Assembly: GCA_903940375.1 (NCBI GenBank)
Contig: CAJAKT010000005.1
Location: forward strand, 1 to 7,287
Length of the DNA stretch: 7,287 bases
DNA from: an uncultured bacterium
GTDB lineage: Bacteria; Actinomycetota; Actinomycetes; S36-B12
Reading direction: 5' to 3'
Shown: piece by piece, positions 4,912-7,287 of the stretch
Layout of the letters: each line of letters begins with the position of its first letter
Numbering within the stretch: position 1 is the first letter of the stretch
The notes under the pieces: model-generated
The model's database searches: none
What the model was told of the DNA's origin: nothing
Seen by the model: the letters and a program-made list of their open reading frames with translations, nothing else
Position numbers and translations under genes: made by a program

Positions 4912-5712
4912 ATGAGCGTCAGGGTCTACACCGGACCGCACTCCGATCGTGGTGGCGGCGCATCCGGGTGGATCACCTACCTGCCATGGGCATTTGCCGC
5001 CGCAACGATCCTCGGCCAGATCGTGTGGGTGCTGATGGGCGACGGCGGCCGCACCATCCTCAGCATCCTCACGGTGGTGACCTTCTTCCTCGCCAGCGCC
5101 AGCCATGCCTTCCTCGCCCGCGGTGCCGGCTGGGCATTCGCCTACCTCGGCATCTCGCTCGGCTTCGGCTGGGCCATTGAGCTGCTGGGCCTGACCACGT
5201 CCTTCCCCTTCGGGGACTACGTCTACTCACCCGAACTAGGCATCACGGTCTTCGGCGTCCCCCTCGTCATCCCGATGGCCTGGTCGATGATGGCCTACCC
5301 CTGTCTGCTCGCCGCCCAGCGACTTTCGGCCACCGGCCTCGGCACCGCCCTGATCGGCGGCTGGGTGCTGGCGGCGTGGGACCTGTTCCTCGACCCCCAG
5401 ATGGTCGGCGAGGGCTTCTGGAGCTGGCCGCAGGCCAGTTGGGAGCTGCCCGGCATCAGCGGCATTCCCTTCCAGAACTTCCTGGGCTGGCTGCTCAGTG
5501 CGATCGTGCTCATGTGGCTGCTCGACCGGCTACCGCGCAAGAACGCGGCCGACGCCGTCCCGACCACGCTCCTGACCTGGGTGTTCGCATCCAGTGTCTT
5601 CGCCAACCTCGTCTTCTTCGGCCGGCCCGGGGTGGCCCTGTGGGGCGGCGTCTGCATGGGCGCGGTGGTGATCCCCTACCTGTGGCGCATGTGGAGTCAG
5701 CCGCAGTGGTGA
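4912..5712 (+). CDS. cruF: CruF-type carotenoid biosynthesis protein (carotenoid 1',2'-hydratase)
   Basis: The protein has 266 residues, a polytopic membrane protein of the CruF/DUF422 carotenoid family. In characterised members it adds water across the terminal 1',2' double bond of an acyclic carotenoid end, leaving a tertiary hydroxyl. Diagnostic features are E90 followed by TTSFPFGDYVY (95-105), GVPLVIPMAW (115-124), WDLFLDPQM (156-164) and GFWSW...GIPFQNFLGW (168-193); these acidic and aromatic residues are the family hallmark. About seven hydrophobic segments are visible (roughly 22-42, 48-66, 74-93, 112-135, 142-160, 188-205, 218-258 including two). ATG 4912 has no Shine-Dalgarno but a TAGACT at 7 nt, so it is probably leaderless; the frame open from 4612 is antisense to the ABM gene. 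It is first in an operon with the glycosyltransferase and desaturase genes. Family call strong; exact substrate inferred. Confidence 0.88.
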   Translation: MSVRVYTGPHSDRGGGASGWITYLPWAFAAATILGQIVWVLMGDGGRTILSILTVVTFFLASASHAFLARGAGWAFAYLGISLGFGWAIELLGLTTSFPFGDYVYSPELGITVFGVPLVIPMAWSMMAYPCLLAAQRLSATGLGTALIGGWVLAAWDLFLDPQMVGEGFWSWPQASWELPGISGIPFQNFLGWLLSAIVLMWLLDRLPRKNAADAVPTTLLTWVFASSVFANLVFFGRPGVALWGGVCMGAVVIPYLWRMWSQPQW

Positions 5713-6872
5713 ACAGGCCCATACCGACACGGGTGCCCGCGCAGCCGGGCCGGGCCGTCGTCGTCGCCGGCACGGCCGCAGCATGCGCGATCGCCCTGCA
5801 CACCGCAGTGAACCTGCGATTCCTGCGCACCCCCTCCCCTAGCGCACCTGACGTCGACGAACCCGTGACGGTGCTCATCCCGGCGCGCGACGAAGCCGCA
5901 CATGCCGAGACGACCGTGCGCTCAGTGCTGGCCCAGGAAGGCGTGCCGTCCCTCACCGTGATCGTGCTCGACGACGGATCAAGCGACGGCACCGCCGAGA
6001 TCCTGGACCGGCTTGCCCTCGAGGACACCCGCCTGTCCGTCGTGCACGCACCCGACGTGCCCCCGCCCGCCGGGTGGCTCGGCAAGCCCTGGGCCTGTGC
6101 TCGGCTCGCTGAGCTGGCCCCAGGATCCGTGCTCGTCTTCGTCGATGCCGACGTCGCGTTGCGCCCGCATGCCATCCGGTCGGCCGTCGAGATGATGAGG
6201 CAGCATGGCTTCGACCTGCTGGCTCCCTACCCTTTCCAGGAGTCGACCGGCTGGCTCGAGCGGCTCGTGCAGCCGCTCGTCACCTGGTCCTGGGCCGCGA
6301 TGGTTCCGCTGCGATGGGCCGAGTCCTCCACTCGACCATCACTGTCCGCCGCCAACGGACAGTTCATCGCCATCGATGCCGACGCCTACCGTGCGGTCGA
6401 CGGCCATCGCGCCGTCCGCGCAGACGTCATCGAGGACGTGGCCCTGATGCGCGCAGTGAAGTCGAGCGGGCGGCTGACGGCCACCGTCGACGGCTCGACG
6501 ATCGCCAGCTGTCGGATGTACGACGGTTCCACAGCTGTTGTCGACGGCTATGCGAAGTCGCTGTGGTCGGCATTCAACGGACCCGTCGGCTCTGTTGCCG
6601 TCAACGCATTGCTGCTCGGCATCTACGTGGCACCAGCAGTGGCCGCCATCACCGCACGGGATACGCGCACCCGGCGCATCGGCCTGCTCGGCTACGCGGC
6701 GGGCGCGGCAAGCCGGGGCCTCGTCGCGCGCCGAACCGGTGAGAGGACGTTGCCCGACGCTCTGCTGCAGCCCGCGTCGATCGTCGCCTTCACCGCGCTG
6801 AACGTCATCTCGTGGCAGCGCCACCTCCGTGGGTCCAACACCTGGAAGGGCCGGGCGGTGATCACCACATGA
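5706..6872 (+). CDS. GT2 glycosyltransferase, probable carotenoid glycosyltransferase (CruG-like)
   Basis: The protein has 388 residues. An N-terminal membrane segment (about 17-40) is followed by a GT-A domain: VLIPARDE (56-63), LDDGSSDGT (88-96), GWLGKPWA (123-130), the metal-binding DxD in VFVDADV (144-150), NGQFIAIDADAYRAVDGH (218-235), the acceptor-side ED (E243, D244) and YAKSLW (282-287) in place of the usual QxxRW. Three C-terminal hydrophobic segments (about 296-316, 325-341, 354-371) complete the CruG/CrtQ/HpnB-like layout. It would transfer a sugar from a nucleotide donor to a lipid acceptor at the cytoplasmic membrane. Position after cruF suggests the acceptor is the tertiary carotenol. 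Tandem GTG codons at 5706 and 5709 are both possible starts; GGAG at 5693-5696 favours 5706 by spacing, while 5709 would give a GTGA overlap with cruF. The sugar is unknown. Confidence 0.82.
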   Translation: MVNRPIPTRVPAQPGRAVVVAGTAAACAIALHTAVNLRFLRTPSPSAPDVDEPVTVLIPARDEAAHAETTVRSVLAQEGVPSLTVIVLDDGSSDGTAEILDRLALEDTRLSVVHAPDVPPPAGWLGKPWACARLAELAPGSVLVFVDADVALRPHAIRSAVEMMRQHGFDLLAPYPFQESTGWLERLVQPLVTWSWAAMVPLRWAESSTRPSLSAANGQFIAIDADAYRAVDGHRAVRADVIEDVALMRAVKSSGRLTATVDGSTIASCRMYDGSTAVVDGYAKSLWSAFNGPVGSVAVNALLLGIYVAPAVAAITARDTRTRRIGLLGYAAGAASRGLVARRTGERTLPDALLQPASIVAFTALNVISWQRHLRGSNTWKGRAVITT

Positions 6873-7287
6873 GCACGGTGGTCGTCATCGGTTCAGGCGT
6901 TGGCGGGCTAGCCGCCGCAGCCCGGCTCGCAGTCCGCGGTCATCACGTGACCCTGCTCGAGCAGTCGGCCACCTTCGGCGGGAAACTCGCGCGCTACGAA
7001 CGCGACGGGCACGTCTTCGACACCGGGCCGAGCCTGTTCACCCTGCCAGCGGTCTACCGCGACCTGTTCCTCAAGACCGGAGGCGCCCTTGAGGACAGCG
7101 TCGATCTGCAGCCCGTGGAGCCGGCCTTCGGCTACCACTTCGCTGACGGCACCTCCGTCGTCGTCCCAGGTGTCGACCCGGCGAAAGCCGCGATGGCATT
7201 CGGTGCGGCCCTGGGTGGCACGGCCGATGCCGACTGGCGACGTCTCATCGCCCGCGGCGGGAAGATGTGGCGCATCACCCGCGAGCC
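6869..7287 (+). CDS. CrtI/CrtD-type carotenoid desaturase, 3'-truncated by window edge
   Basis: The first 139 codons of an FAD-dependent carotenoid desaturase/amine-oxidase-like protein are present; the frame runs off the right edge. The N-terminus is a textbook dinucleotide-binding fold: VVVIGSGVGGLAAAARLA (G8, G10, G13), ending in the ribose-binding E31 of VTLLEQ, then FGGKL (36-40). The segment FDTGPSLFTLP (50-60) is the conserved CrtI/CrtD stretch after the FAD motif. The enzyme would abstract hydrogens from a carotenoid chain at the membrane. The context after cruF and a glycosyltransferase favours a CrtD-like 3',4'-desaturase over a phytoene desaturase, but the deciding C-terminal part is missing. 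ATG 6869 overlaps the glycosyltransferase stop as ATGA, implying coupled translation. Confidence 0.85.
   Translation, partial: MSTVVVIGSGVGGLAAAARLAVRGHHVTLLEQSATFGGKLARYERDGHVFDTGPSLFTLPAVYRDLFLKTGGALEDSVDLQPVEPAFGYHFADGTSVVVPGVDPAKAAMAFGAALGGTADADWRRLIARGGKMWRITRE

Noticed and set aside
5376..5705. N-terminal extension of the glycosyltransferase back to 5376
   Set aside because: It lies in the wrong frame over cruF and is a Pro/Arg-rich shadow; the membrane anchor and GT domain start after the GTG pair.

Overview
The window is high-GC DNA with GC-ending codons, tight gene packing and GTG starts. It carries a DUF222/13E12-type HNH endonuclease and an FMN dehydrogenase resembling mycobacterial LldD2. 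All of this points to an actinobacterium (Actinomycetota); no rRNA or species marker allows a finer call.

Left part (1-1793). The 3' part of a DUF222/HNH endonuclease gene runs in from the left edge. It is followed by a 68-residue two-helix membrane protein with no recognised family. Facing it on the minus strand is a two-gene unit: an LldD-type FMN-dependent L-lactate dehydrogenase (1794-3005), then a DUF2461 protein (1112-1777) 16 bp downstream. A 31-bp tandem duplication covers the DUF2461 stop codon in the convergent gap.

Middle (3006-4911). Divergent from lldD are a YbaK/ProX-like trans-editing protein and a GNAT acetyltransferase on the plus strand. The acetyltransferase converges on, and overlaps by 16 bp, a minus-strand pair joined by an ATGA overlap: an antibiotic-biosynthesis-monooxygenase (ABM) fold protein, then a PhnB-like VOC protein.

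Right part (4912-7287, continuing off the edge). A carotenoid operon contains a CruF-type carotenoid hydratase, a membrane-anchored GT2 glycosyltransferase comparable to CruG, and the first 139 codons of a CrtI/CrtD-type carotenoid desaturase. The genes overlap at GTGA/ATGA junctions, so they are probably translated together. By analogy with cyanobacterial CruF/CruG, the expected product is a tertiary-hydroxylated, 3',4'-desaturated and glycosylated carotenoid; the backbone genes (crtE, crtB, other crtI, cyclase) are not in view.

Two points deserve attention beyond gene calls. Both divergent gaps (3006-3071 and 4888-4911) contain back-to-back -10-like TAnnnT hexamers that share the same central TA, one on each strand. 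At three of the four outward start codons the codon lies 6-7 nt from its hexamer with no convincing Shine-Dalgarno, suggesting leaderless mRNAs from symmetric bidirectional promoters. The window also holds three short, (near-)perfect tandem duplications (15, 18 and 31 bp) in or at the ends of genes, which look like recent slippage or unequal recombination events. I see no tRNA, rRNA, CRISPR array, insertion sequence or convincing rho-independent terminator.
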